NCBI GenBank assembly: GCA_011009095.1 | Contig: VTPC01090701.1 | Coordinates: 476,710 to 540,709 of the forward strand | From: Ignelater luminosus | Lineage: Eukaryota; Arthropoda; Insecta; Coleoptera; Elateridae | Direction of reading: 5' to 3' | Length of the DNA: 64,000 nucleotides | Shown: positions 1-12,559 of the stretch, piece by piece | Layout of the letters: every line of letters starts with the position of its first letter | Position numbering within the stretch: position 1 is the first letter of the stretch | Notes under the pieces: generated by a model | What the model was told of the DNA's origin: nothing | Databases searched by the model: none | What the model saw: the letters and a program-made list of their open reading frames with translations, nothing else | Made by a program: the position numbers and the translations under genes

Positions 1-3000
1 ACATAGGCTGTTGATCAAGGAGATTTCAGTTTACATCTGCTTGTACACTAAACAATCAAGTAGTATTACACGGAATAAAGATAAACTTTGATAAGTTTTG
101 TTGCCACGATTTCAAACGCCTTTTAAATCTATAGTGTCACACTTTTTTCTTATGGTCACCGCAGCGAAGGAGATATATTTTTATAATATTTTGATAGAAA
201 TCCAAATTTATAATATTTCTATACAAATTTAGTGAGACAATCTGAGTTCTATCAGCTAGACAAGGGCTTTTCTCTAAAGAGACCACCACAGTGACAAAAC
301 TAACAGTTCCAAATACGAAACGTTCTGCAAAAGCAAAATTGATTACTAACTGCATAAAAGAGATGTGTTCAATGGAATTACATTGTACAACAGATTGCAT
401 GATTAGGTTGACTATGCTTCAAACAAATTTAACTTTCCTAACTTGAATGACATATGCAACCATTAAACAAGTCACTGGCACATTTCTTACTAGGTCGTTC
501 TCTAAATTAGGAAGTACTTTGCAATGAACTTAACCTGTTGTTTTAATATAATGCAACAATAAGGAAAGAAGTACGAGAAACAATACAATACAAGCCTAAA
601 GCTAGTAGATCATTGGAAGAAATTGTAAATTCTAGCATGAATACCTATAAGTGAAAGTGTATTGAATGATTTCTTTTTCCCTTTGGTTCTTATTTTGATT
701 AACACAGGTTTCTGCGCATCATCTACTAGATACTAGTCGTTAGACAGGATCAAAACAAAATAATCAAAAAGAACCAACAGTTGTTCTACATCTTCAAAAT
801 TGATTTACTCAAGCTTATAGACTATAACCAAAACATTTGCATGAATATAAACTTGGATTTCATATTAATTTAAGTTGGATGTTAAGCAAGCTAAACAGGT
901 TTATTTTCAAATGCGTTAGTTGTGTTCTAACTCGCTTGTGGTAATTTGGGCAGAGTATTCAATTTTTACTTTCTAGCTTTGTTAAGTCGTGGTATCACTA
1001 ATTTGAAGCTTTTAGAAGTGCAATGGTTTCTTGTAAGGATTATACTAGCAGTATTAGTTACTATCACGACTATCCAAGTTCCATTGGGAATGATTTTTCT
1101 CTATTCTCTGTTTTACCAGTGATACTCAAAAACTCAATTTTGGTTAGAGTCTTAATTATACTGAATGAGAACATCTATTTTAGATAGACCAGGTTTCAAT
1201 TAACCATTAACTTTAACATTCTCAATTTCTATCAGCGCTTATCCACCGTTTATAATTTCAACCGAACTGAGGGCAAATACTATAAATGTGATTCTGTCAA
1301 TTAAAAAATTAAAAATCTTCTCAAATTGTACTTATGCTCTGCACTGTCATCAAGTGTCTCTTTTGCGATACAAACTTTCTCGGTTCTCAATTTTTAATTA
1401 ATTGGGCATACTATTCGCGACCTACAAAATGCGTAAGATGTTTCTTAAGAATCAGTAGTAGATCCTATACTTTTCAGTACGAATCAGTAATGGCTGCGAT
1501 AGTTTATTACGTGCTAATTTGAATTTGAATTTCAATTTTTCAAATAATACATTAATAACAGTTATGTTAAATAACGAATTCAATCTAGAATTAATGTTGC
1601 AAGCGCTTTTGACTAAACCAATCTATTCCAATGAATTCAAATAAAAGAATCAAGGGTACTGATTAATCTTGAAAGCGGGAGATAAATTTTGCACTTAAAT
1701 AGAAATATTAGCATTACACCTATAATATTAAAACGATATTGCTAATCCATTTTATTTAGTTTATAATTTTTCTCAATTATAACTATTACAGTAACTTGAA
1801 ATAGTTATAACGTAACTTAAAGGTCTAATGATTTAAGTCAGAAATAAAAAATAATATTTAGGTTATATGTTAAGCACTAAACAATCAAGTTTCTTCTAAC
1901 TATAAATTATTATAATTAATAGTGCATGTTATGCATATGTACATCGTTAAATGAAGATATTTAAATATTAAGATGAAAAAGTTAAAAACCCCATAACATT
2001 CTTAGCTTCTGTAAAGCAAAAGCAAGGAGATGGCAATATAAGAGAAATAATAAAACTTTCATCATCAATAATTAAATCAGACAAATCAACTGGCAAAACA
2101 GAAAAATAAAAAAAGAAATTCCCACTATCACGTTTTATATTGTCATTGGAACATTTAAAATAAAAAACCAAAAAGTCAATTTCACCGAATGTAATCCACC
2201 GATACCGATTGGAAAGTGATTTATTTACATCTCGGTCGATTTTTATAACAGTACTGCTGATATAATATAAACTAAAAATAAAATTTCAAAGCTTTATTTT
2301 TGAACTTAGCCACGTTTTTATTAAACCCATTTTTTATATGTACTACTTTATTTACTTCCATCTCTCAATTTTTCTTGAATATTACTTTTTTCTTTCAAAT
2401 TTCAATGCTATACATTTTATATGCAGTATGTATGAAACTTCACAAACACAATTTTGGTGTGAGTGATATCTACGAATGTATATTTCAAATGTCACCGATG
2501 CAGAAATTTCTAAACGGTTTCCATTTTAAAATAGAACAAGCATGAAATGGTGAAAACTGAATTTCTGTTATTTCAAAATAGAGGATTTAGTTGTATTCTG
2601 AGTAAACCTTAAGAATTGCTTCATTTTTCTAAATAAAACATGCACTAAATAGTGCAACTATAAAATTCCTTTGCATAACTAAAACCGTGTGATGTTGGAA
2701 ACTCAGCCGCGGGTAAAGATTTCAAAGGGAACTTTACAATAAAAACAATGCCGTACAAAAGCTTTTGAATTAGTGATGCATTATTCACACAAAAAAAGTT
2801 GTACCAGACTTGAAAATAGCGCTGCCAACTATTGATTTACCTAAATTGAATGGCGTCGAAGAAACTTGTTCAAATGCCAAGATTTGCACTGAATGAGAAC
2901 AAAAAATTCGGTCCTAAATCACGTTTACCACTAACATATATTGATAATGAGATATTCTGGTGGAAGCAACACAAAGATATTCCACGACAAAAAATTATTT

Positions 3001-3339
3001 TAAATTATTCAATTAATCAGACACCTACAAATTTATTAATATCAGTTATACTAGAAGAATGAAAGCCTTCTGCTATTTTTATGCTATGTTGAAATTTCAT
3101 AACAATAAAGTCGGTTAGAAATTTTTCATTTTTATAGTAATTTAATGTATTCTGTTTGTCTACAATCTACGCGCGTCACTAATATTTATCACGCTGCTGT
3201 GTTATAATAAAACTTGCAAGAAAGTGGCTCCGACGAGACGGAGGTAACCAAGACCTAACTCTAGATCTTGAGCTATGTATTTTTACACATACAAAAACAA
3301 TCTTTTATTATCATATCAAGTTTTAAGTTCTTATGTTTT
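1..3339. other. AT-rich DNA with no recognisable gene
   Basis: I see no domain, splice-bounded exon, RNA gene or TIR here. The frame at 2850-3062 (+), 70 residues, begins at an ATG in a slightly less AT-rich patch but shows no motif, and nothing around it suggests an exon. Confidence 0.5.
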
Positions 3340-6300
3340 CCTTAAGTGTTCTTTTTTAAATGCCTTCTAGTAAATGTTTCTCAAGACATTTTCTATGCTT
3401 TGCGTAAAATTATTTTGTAAGAATGAATTTCCTTCATGTACATTAATCTTTTTCACTATACTTATAGCTGGCCATTCAGTATGGCTTCCTTTTAAAATAT
3501 TTCAAAAAATACCGATATGCTATACTAAAGAATCTAGAAACTTTCACCTGAATTTCGAAAATATCTGTATTTTGGAGAAAGAAAGAAATCAGATCTAAAT
3601 GAAACTTTAATGTTAGAGGCTGTGGAAGTAAATCCAAACTTTGGTGATTTCATACAGCTTTAAATTGTTATTATCCTGAAATTTATGGTGACTGTAAGGT
3701 TCTGCATTTTTATAGGAAGTAAAATTGGAAATCGTTTCTAGACATCAAAAGGCGGAAATTTTGAATCTTGGAAAATATATAACGTTAAATCAAAACGGAA
3801 CTTAATTCGTTTCACATCCGAAATGATTATTTTATAAGATTTCAGCTCGTTATAACCCCATAACCCCAAAATGCATTCCGTCTGGAGACATCGATGTAAG
3901 GTGATTTCAAAGCTCAAACTACTGAAATTCTGTATCATGGAGAAAAAATTGAATAAAAACCTTTTTGTATAATTAGCTTGAAGGAGGGGAGTCTATATGT
4001 TGATTTAAATGTGTGTAATGCCAAAAATGAATTATCATTTGGAAACATCGAGATAGAAATCTTTATGAAGCATCAAATCATTAAAAGTTTTTATAAGAAA
4101 TTGTGAAAGAAAATCTAGACCGCTGATTGCAGTATGTGGTGACTTCATCTGGAAAAGGCCAAATAGAGACTGCTGTATAAAGTAGTAAAACGTTGAAACT
4201 TTATATTTGGAAGAAATTGCAAAGGCAAGTTCTGAAAACTGAGTTTTTAAGTTTTCAAATTGCCATTGAACATTGCCGTATGATGATTATGATATAATAA
4301 TAATGTCCAGGCGGACATCTTCTACAAATATTACAAATTCTGAGTCTTGAAAAAAAGGGAGATTAGATGCAACTGTAATCTCGTCTTGATGCAATAAAAC
4401 ATTAAAGTTTAGTATCTCAGGAGAGGGAGAAAAACTATTAAAATACAACTTTTTGGAGTGGAAACGAATTCGTGCAACTTCTAACTTGTACAATCTCATC
4501 CAATTCTGCTTAATAATATCAACATGGTTTGTAGCCAAATGTTGAGATTCTAAAGCAGCAAGATTACAGTTTTGTTCAACTACGAATATTACGGTTTAAA
4601 AAGCATTCTTTTAGTAGCAGGAAGTTATTGCCTGGATATTGGCACAAGAATATCGAAGCCATATTAGTGGCCAAAGAGGTTTTCAGCTGCACAACGTAAA
4701 ATATAAGTTATCCCAAAGAATCAAAACCTTGCAAAAGGTTTTGGAGACAGAAGGACGTAATCCTAAATATGGCCAAAACCTTGGGAAACGTTTTAGGAGT
4801 GGAATGATATATTCCCTCAATGTCACCATCACCTTCAAAAATGTTTTGGAAATAAAAGGACGTGATTTCTATATTTGAAAGTTATGTGTAAAATCGTAGA
4901 AAAAACTTTCAAGCTACTACAACCCAAGAACGACTTGTATAGTAATAAGAAAATCAAAAGCAAAATGGAAACTTTTTGCTGGAAATGTCAGTTTCGTGCA
5001 CTTACAAATTGTCGTTATTCTGAAATGATCCATATGATTTTGATGTGCAGGGCTGAAATGGATGAATTTGTTGCAATGTGGGTTTTCATAGAAATTGAAA
5101 CGTTTTATGCCTTAATAAAGAAAGGAAAACGCATCCAACAAAAATCATATCGTTAAAAATTGTGAGAAAAGTCCACAGAATACGAATTTCGCAATTTTTA
5201 AATAGTGGTACCTAGCTAGATACATTTCAGCAAAACGTTACACAATTGTGACTTTAAAATATAAAGAAATGGTATCAAAATGGAGCCGTTATGTTAAAAA
5301 AGTAGGTCAGTCTTCAAAATTGGCAATATATTGCAATTTCAAGTTGTTATAACTCGAGAACGACTTGAAAATTACCAAAAGCAAATGCAGTGTGGAAGAA
5401 TCGTGGTGGGTTTTTTAAATTTTCCATTTTCGAAAAAAATCAAAACAAAAAAAAGACATTTTGCTGAAATTGTAAGTAAAAGTCCGAAATTTGATAGTTT
5501 AATACGATTGGAAATTGTTATCACTCGGCTATTTTGGTTTAAACATTTTTTAAGATATCAAAACGTTTCAACACACAGTATCTTGGGAAAGAAAAGAAAT
5601 CAAACTGAAATCAGACTCCTTTTATTAAAAATTATGGAAAAAAGTCCAAAAATAGTGGAGCTTGCTCAGTTTTGTATTGTAATTGCTAATGTTGATACAT
5701 TGTCCATAATAAGTAGCAACCAAAGATTTTGTGTGTAGAAGAGTCAAATTTCGAAAATTCTTCCAAGATAGCAAATCCTGGTAACGTATAGATTTAAAAA
5801 TAAAAAAAGTAAGACCTGAAATAGATTCTCTACGCTAGAAATTAGAGAATAAAGCCGAAACAGTGGCGCATACTTACCTATAATGCGTTTCATTTACATG
5901 TAATGATCGCTGCGAATAGTGTCAGGAAAAGGTGGAGAAGCTTTTGTTCAATGTCAAATTGCTTTCATTTAAGAACGCCTGTCGATAAGTATGTGGTGAC
6001 CAAAACACCTTTTTTCTAATAAATCTAAGCAGAAAGAGGGAGATTAGTTCAATCTGGGATCCTTTTATACAAATTGCAGGGACATTGGCAGTTCAAAATG
6101 ATAGTAGTTTCATAAGCTACAATTCTTCGTACGTAATAATTCCTCATATAATAGCAATTCCTCGCAAGTAATATACGTATAAACCAAGAAAGTGTTGTTA
6201 CCAACAGAGGATTAAAATAAGTTTAATTATTATGACGCATATTCCAGATGACAGCACACGATATTATAACTAAGCAAAATAGAAAAGTGGAGACGGAAAT

Positions 6301-7205
6301 CTTTTCAAGGCATCAAAATGCAAAGATTGTGAAAAGACAGAAAGCAGAACTATAATTATTCTTATTAAAAAATTGAGGAGTAATGTTTCAAAGATTTAGT
6401 ATAATCTCGAATTATAACCAGCAGATGGTTCAACAAATCAAAATGCAGACGTTTTCGAAGCACCAAGAAGCTAACATCCCTCGCCTTGGAGAAAGTTTGG
6501 AATCGCAGTAAAATATCTTTATTTGGTACAAGTTTCGGAAGAAAGAAGAAATTTGGGTTTTATTCGATAGCATAACATTAGGCCGACTTCAATGAAATTA
6601 AGGTACATAGCTTGAATCATCATCAAAAGAAGAAAAATCAACCTTAATTTAAGAAATTCTCTATGTTTACAATTTAATTGTTATAATTTAGCAACGACCT
6701 CATATCTGTTAATAAACAAAACAGGTGCCATCTAGAGGAATCGAGGTAAACCCTAAAAACAGAAGAAAATTGAATCAAAATGAAAAATTCTGAATTTCTA
6801 TAGCTCATGAATCGACGATTTGATTTTGATGTGTGTTTGTTTCCGAAAAAATAGATCTGTATGGAATTTTCCTTTTTGAGAATTATGAAGAGAACTTCAA
6901 AAATTTACAATTTCATTTGGTGCTCAATTGTAAATTGAGAATGTTTCAGATGATTTCAACAAACTCAAAGAAGAGATGTTTTTTGAAACTTTCTTGTTTT
7001 TCAAAGGAAGTAAGTCAGGCCAAAATGAGATTCCTTTCTTGGAAGTTGTGGACGTGTCTAAGATATACTGATTGTGTTGGCTGCTATGTGATGGAAGTGT
7101 TTAATGTCAAAAAACAAATGTTATCTAAACGGGAAATTCACCAAAATTCTTTTACTTTAGAAGTATTTTCAAAAACACTACGTGTATTGTATTTGAATAA
7201 TTAAT
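3340..7205. repeat. Very degenerate tandem repeat block (period about 160-180 bp)
   Basis: A recurring phrase resembling GTTATAACTCGAGAACGACT is readable in variant form near 3666, 3848, 4910, 5008, 5345, 5517, 6412 and 6678. A second phrase, AAAAGTCC, recurs near 5170, 5483 and 5640. Spacings between neighbouring copies are about 157-183 bp or twice that. The periodicity is what makes several frames stay open here (for example 5331-5738 and 6833-7204 on +), and these have no protein motif. An old satellite or an internally repetitive transposon would both fit. The unit was judged by eye, not by a self-alignment. Confidence 0.45.
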
Positions 7206-7426
7206 TGAAACGTTGGGAAGGGTCCGTTTTAGGTATGAACTAATTGAGCATGGCATTGCTTGTCGAAATTAATGCTCGTCATACTTTAAAGCAATTAATT
7301 ATTGAGTCGACCTCGTATAAGCAATGTTTCAGTGTATAGCGTTACCGTATAAAAAGTAATTAACCATAAAAAGATCAAATTATTACAAATAAATAATTTA
7401 TGCATATTATCATTATTGTATTTCAG

Positions 7427-7481
7427 GTAACACGATCCACCTCTGTGTTCATCGTCGATTTGAAAGCGTACCAACAAACTG
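7427..7481 (+). CDS. Candidate internal exon A of an unknown host gene
   Basis: A 55-bp segment is less AT-rich than its surroundings. It follows the acceptor TGTATTTCAG and is followed by the strong donor G|GTAAGT. With two bases completing an upstream codon, it reads 17 codons (beginning NTIHLC, containing HRRFESVPTN) and leaves TG. That remainder joins the next candidate exon (9283-9298) as a TGG codon. The other open frame (starting VTRSTSVFIVDL) does not stay open across the later exons. The upstream exon was not found and the product is not recognised. Splice sites and phase are seen; a coding role is inferred. A non-coding transcript or chance remains possible. Confidence 0.42.
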
Positions 7482-9282
7482 GTAAGTCCGTTTTGGAATT
7501 CACTAATCGATTTTTGCTTTTATTTCTAATTCCACGAATTAAACGGATTAAAACCGTGCGCCTGTTTTAATAAAAACTGGTCAATTTGGTTGATTGCAAA
7601 ATGCTCATAGAACGAATGAATAAATTTCACTTTTTTATCATTGTTTTTCACATTTTTCTCGGCTATTGTTTTGTTTTCGCATTGTAACAATCTGCGGTTT
7701 AATACATAAAGGCATCAAGAGGAGTGGAAATTTCATTTGAAACATTTTTTAGAATAATTAAAAGTTTTTTTATGATTATAAATTAATATGGATTGTATAA
7801 TTATTCTCTAATTAATTTAATTTATGATTTTGCACTTTCCTTGTAAATGAAAAATATTTTTATGTTGACTCAAAACGAGTATGCAATCTGCATTATGTAA
7901 TGAGCTAAAATTAGCTGAATTTAATATATGAAGTATTAGTTTATTACTTATTAGTTGTTTTAAAATAGATTAGCCTTGAAATGCACCTTCTATTGTCAGT
8001 GATCTAAAGGTTGTCCTAGTTCTTACTGTTTTTTTAATCATACCTTGAATACTTGATCCGTTTATCAATGCAATAATATAACCTAAATTTTATTCTTCAA
8101 GCTTTACTTATCTCCTTAATAGACAGTACGTTCCTTTCATATTTTTTTTAGTTTTAATATTTTCGTTTAAATCATTTAAATTACAAATTTAAACTGTAAA
8201 CGTAGACCTTGAAAGAAATACGAGATGGGGGAAAACAAGAGAATTTAAAAATAACAACAGATCTTCATTATTTACAATACAAACCATTTTCTACTAATGG
8301 AAGTCAAAGATTAGTTACACTCCACTGTTTGTTCTTTTGTTTTATGGTGATTCTGACCTTTTTAAATTCTGAGTAGTTTTAAATTTAATTCGCACTCTTG
8401 TCATAATTTAATTAATTCATAACAGATAATAAGTAATTATATATGTTACAAAATGTTCATATTCAAACAGCGAAACGATTTTATTGTTATTTTGTTAAGT
8501 AATAAAAATGAAGAACCTATTGCTTACGATTCAATTGCGTTTATATCTAAAGATAATAAAATTTGATTGATTGCCTGATTTCGTGATGTGCGGGCTAGTC
8601 TCTATTTAGGTAAGCTGTCAGTTTTTCATTCATGAGGCCAAAGAATAATTTTTTTGTTTACACCCTGTATACTCTTGAGAACGCTTACGCTTATCAAGGT
8701 ATCTATTTCTAAAACAGATGTACTTTTTTTTAAACATGATGCAAATGTCTCATTCTTGAACAGTTTTAGAACCGTAAAAGACGAAATTGGACTTTATTTT
8801 TCGTTTGACAAAAAACTCCTGGTGGACCATATCAGGTTTTAGAGGATATTCTCAGACAGCTTGGAACAAGAGGTTGTTGCATTATGAGCAAGGATTCTCT
8901 TAGTATGCAAATATTATAATTAAAATTGAAGCTAGTTCCAATCTATAATTACAGGTTCTGTCTAGTATGATGATAATCTAAATATCTTTGTTAATTCATT
9001 TTGGAATAAGGTTCATTTGTATTATCTTGGCTCAAATTTTGAGATACTTTTCATTTTTTGATTAGATTTAGATTACTGACGATTCTCTTCGTTAAAGCCG
9101 AAAAAGTGTAACTTGACATTTTGGTGGAGACACCTGGTACATGTTGCATGAAAAACCACCCTATATTTTGCATAATTAGGTTTTGGAATCGAATCAGTAT
9201 TTAGTCAACTTTTACAAGCTTCACAACTTTATCTATTATTCTACTCAATTTGTTCAATACATTTTCTCTTTCTTTCCCTAAG

Positions 9283-9298
9283 GGAGCGTTTTTCACAG
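9283..9298 (+). CDS. Candidate 16-bp microexon of the same gene
   Basis: A strong polypyrimidine tract and acceptor (TTTTCTCTTTCTTTCCCTAAG spread over 9262-9282) is followed by 16 bases and then the donor CACAG|GTAAGA. Joined to exon A it completes TGG and reads ERFSQ, ending exactly in phase 0, the only phase in which the next candidate exon (12489-12555) is open. Microexons of this size occur in animal genes with long introns. The evidence is the splice sites plus phase agreement; no homology was recognised. Confidence 0.4.
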
Positions 9299-9479
9299 GT
9301 AAGATTTCCTAGTCTCGACAGTTTTTTTATCGATTCCCTAAAACAAACGTACATCCTTGAATTTATACAAGTGAGATAAGCTTTTGTATATTAATCAACG
9401 TTATGGTTACTTTGCTAGTTACAGATTAATCAAGTGCAAGGGTTGTTTTTGCTGCATGTTAGCAATTTGTGTAGCTTAC

Positions 9480-9720
9480 AAAACTAATGTTTTGCAAGAC
9501 TGGCGAGACTTAACCAAGTCTAAGTCTTAGTCTTGATATCAAGAATCTTGCCTAATTCAATTCTGTGTCTCAATTGCGCATGTATTAATTAAAGAAACGT
9601 ATTTACAATCTTGGCAATTGCTGCGCTTCTTAGAATGACACAAATAATATTAAACGTTGATCTTGACATTGATATCAATACAAAAGTCAAGCTAACATAT
9701 CAAGAGACCTTCTGATAAGT
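9480..9720. repeat. Dispersed CTTG/CAAGAC-rich repeat, diverged copy
   Basis: This stretch shares wording with the block at 22420-23420: repeated TCTAAGTCTTAGTCTTGATATC-like phrases, TTGATCTTGACATTGATATC, and ATCAAGAGACC near the right end. It looks like one or two diverged units of the same dispersed family. No termini were identified. Confidence 0.35.
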
Positions 9721-11536
9721 AATCCTTAACGTTGTTTCAATAAATGTCTCCAATTTGTATTTATAAGCTTAAAGGATATCACCCATCCTTTATGAGATCT
9801 CTACTTATTAATATTCAAGCGATCAGCAAATTTACATCAAATAGTCCATTGAAAGCTATCAAGAATTTTGGTTATGGTTTTCATTTTTTTGATGCTATTC
9901 TAGATAAAGGTCGATTCCAAACTAGAAGATCTTTGCCAGGATTTTAGGGTCAGAAAAATTAGAACAGATTCTGAATGCTATATAGTGTATAAGGAGTGTA
10001 ATAAGATTATTGGCCTTTCTTAACATACATCTGGCCATTTCTGCTCTAAACGCTTTCTTTAAGATTTTGTGAGGACACACTGCATATTTTTTGAAATTTT
10101 ATGTAGCAAAGTTGTTAAATTTAACAGAATACTAGCAATAGTTATAGAGAAAATTCAGAACAAGCTTAAGATTTTTGTTTAAGTTATTTTTTCTTAGTAT
10201 GGTGTTGAAATTATCTTAAAAGGTTTTCCACCTTGGGGAGTAATCATTGCAGACAACATTTATTTTCAAACTGAGCCCTGTAAGAATTATAAATCTCTTC
10301 CTTCTTGTCAGTTAAATATCCACACGTAGAATCTGCAATCTCGATCAGCATTCAAAGAGCATCTACATTATCTCTAAAAAGGTTACTTGCCATTTCCACT
10401 GTTGACTACATCAGATTTTAATTTGAAAGAAAAATAATATACTGTATTTCTCGTATCATATCAAAAAACAATTTATTTTAATCTGTGCAAAACTCCCGTT
10501 TTCAGGTTTTTCCCCGTTACCATTTAAAATCCAATATATTTAAATATTTATGGATCAATGCGTTTTCGGATCGATCTTAACGCCTCTTTCAAAAGCGATT
10601 GCTTAGATTAATGTATGTAAAGTGGCAATAAACTTCAACAGATGCGATATTTAAATTCTGAAAGTAGCTAATCTTGTTCGTTTCCTGTGCACGTATATTA
10701 TTTTTTTCGCCTCTAGTACTAGTGTATGTTATATGGTGCGTTCTTGCTATGTTTGGCCTTCAAAATGTTATTTCGCCTAATTTAGGTTACAAGAAAAGAA
10801 ATTGCCGATTAGTTCAAGTAAAAGTTTTAAATATAACCAAAATTCCATAATTTAGAAACTGGTTTTTGCTTAACTTCTTTCCTATGTAGAAAGTATTTTT
10901 TTTCCTGTTGTTTTGTGTGCGTTTGTAAATTCCTTTCGCGTCATGTTTTAGTTATTACAAGAAGGAAATGTGGTTGTCAGAATTGTTTTTATTGTTTGAT
11001 TAATTAATTAATATTTTTATCAAATAAAAATTTGACTTCCAAGGTGTTTTCCTAGTAGAGATGATGCTTTATGGCAACTTTTAAATGCTAATACTTGTTT
11101 ACCTTCAAATAAAGAAAAATTTCTATCAACATTAACTTTATTGTCATATTGTTGCTATATATAAGTGAGGTATGATGCAGGAAATAATTAAATTATTCAA
11201 ACTTAGATTGATCCATATGTAATTTTTGAAATGTCAATAAATGTCATTTACATTAGTTGGGACATCCAAAATTTTGTGTGAAAATTAAAATGTTAATCTT
11301 TAGCATTTGAATTTGACTACTAAACTATTAAAATTAAATTAGAAAGGTTAAATGATTTGATGAAATAAAATAATTGCAAATTGCATTTAGAATTCTAGAA
11401 ACGAAAATAAAAGATTTAATTGCCCAACTTTATGATACTGCACGTACTTGTTCTCTCTGATACTAAAAAGGTTAAAATGCAACCCGCTACCGCGCTTTTG
11501 CAAACGTGATCTCGGAGAAAAGCGAGTATAATTTCA

Positions 11537-11560
11537 GTTAATTAATTAATTAATTAATTT
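11537..11560. repeat. (TTAA)n-type simple repeat
   Basis: About 24 bp of perfect TTAATTAA-type tetranucleotide repeat, self-complementary and therefore able to form a small cruciform. A shorter TTAA run lies near 10999-11012. Confidence 0.8.
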
Positions 11561-11736
11561 CGATTCTGCCTCTGGTTAGTTTTCTATTTTGCCAACCAAA
11601 AGAAATTAGAAATGGAAGAGTAAAGAGGGAAATATTCAAAGGAACCGTAAAAACTTTTATAACTCATCATAACATAAAAGTTGATGTTAAAATTTTAAGC
11701 TTTTATAACGCTGGAAATTAAGTTGTGTGAGCTCTC

Positions 11737-12033
11737 TTAGATTTTAAAATATAAAAAAGGGAAGAAGGCACGTGGTTTACGAGGAGTTAAAAGTCTGTTT
11801 TTACTTCCTTCAGCTTTTAAAACACGATCTCTAGAGAAAACTCCGTACATTACTCTGTCGTATTTGGTTCGGTATTGCACGCGACAATGTTTTTGACATA
11901 TCCGATGTGTCGGAACAGCTGAATTGCAAATGCGAATCTTTTTGCTTTGTCTGGAAGAAAATTGCAAGAGCTCTTTGAAAGTTTCATACAAATAACTGAA
12001 ATGAAACATCTTGCAGAAGCTGTACAAATACAA
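11737..12033 (-). CDS. Unidentified open frame, possible exon or relic
   Basis: A 98-residue frame on the - strand has higher G+C than its flanks and is rich in basic residues and cysteine in the middle (TYDRVMYGVFSRDR-like run near residues 58-72). A plausible acceptor, GATGTTTCATTTCAG on the - strand near residue 12, would make the remainder a terminal exon. No family was recognised and no AATAAA follows closely. It could be a chance frame. Confidence 0.18.
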   Translation of the reverse strand: MYLYSFCKMFHFSYLYETFKELLQFSSRQSKKIRICNSAVPTHRICQKHCRVQYRTKYDRVMYGVFSRDRVLKAEGSKNRLLTPRKPRAFFPFLYFKI

Positions 12034-12488
12034 TTTTGAAAATTAAAAACTGTGACATATTTTACACATTGTATAATTTATAACAGTCTTGTAGTTAATT
12101 CTGTATTCATTACTTTCTAATATTTATTATTTCTGGTTCATGTATCTAAAGTAATTCCCTATGGACCCTTTAATTAAAAGAAGAGGATCAAAGTTATACG
12201 TGCACTTAAAAAACTAAACTTACTTTTCGTTTGGGTATGTTAGTCTCCTATACGACCTACATCTTAGATAATATCCTCAAACGAAAGTGGCATTTTCTGT
12301 GTCTACGGGAGTAATATTAAGGGACTAAAAACTATTTTAGGAACTATCAGACTATTTACCATACTTGATAAAATTCTGATACATAGACATCCAACAGTAG
12401 GAATCACAATTGGATTTTCGATAGATATGGAAATGAAACTCAGGAATATGTCTGCAGACTCAGCAAAACCAGTCCTTTATCATTTCAG

Positions 12489-12555
12489 GTTTCGCTGTTC
12501 GAGGTGACGGAAAAATGGCAAAAGTCTGCTTGTAAAGGTTCTCTTCTCAAAAACG
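12489..12555 (+). CDS. Candidate internal exon B of the same gene
   Basis: A 67-bp segment follows the acceptor TTTATCATTTCAG and precedes the donor ACG|GTAAGAG. Only one of the three frames is open (22 codons beginning VSLFEVTEKWQKS). That frame is phase 0, as predicted by the microexon at 9283-9298, and one base is left over. The other two frames stop at TGA or TAA inside the exon. A longer frame read straight through the donor (12504-12692) has no motif. The protein is not recognised; the short run LFEVTEKWQ looks like ordinary soluble sequence. Confidence 0.42.
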
Positions 12556-12559
12556 GTAA

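Noticed and set aside
2850..3062. 70-codon + strand frame starting MASKKLVQMPRF
   Set aside because: Plausible start context but no motif, no conserved neighbours and no splice signal; most likely chance.
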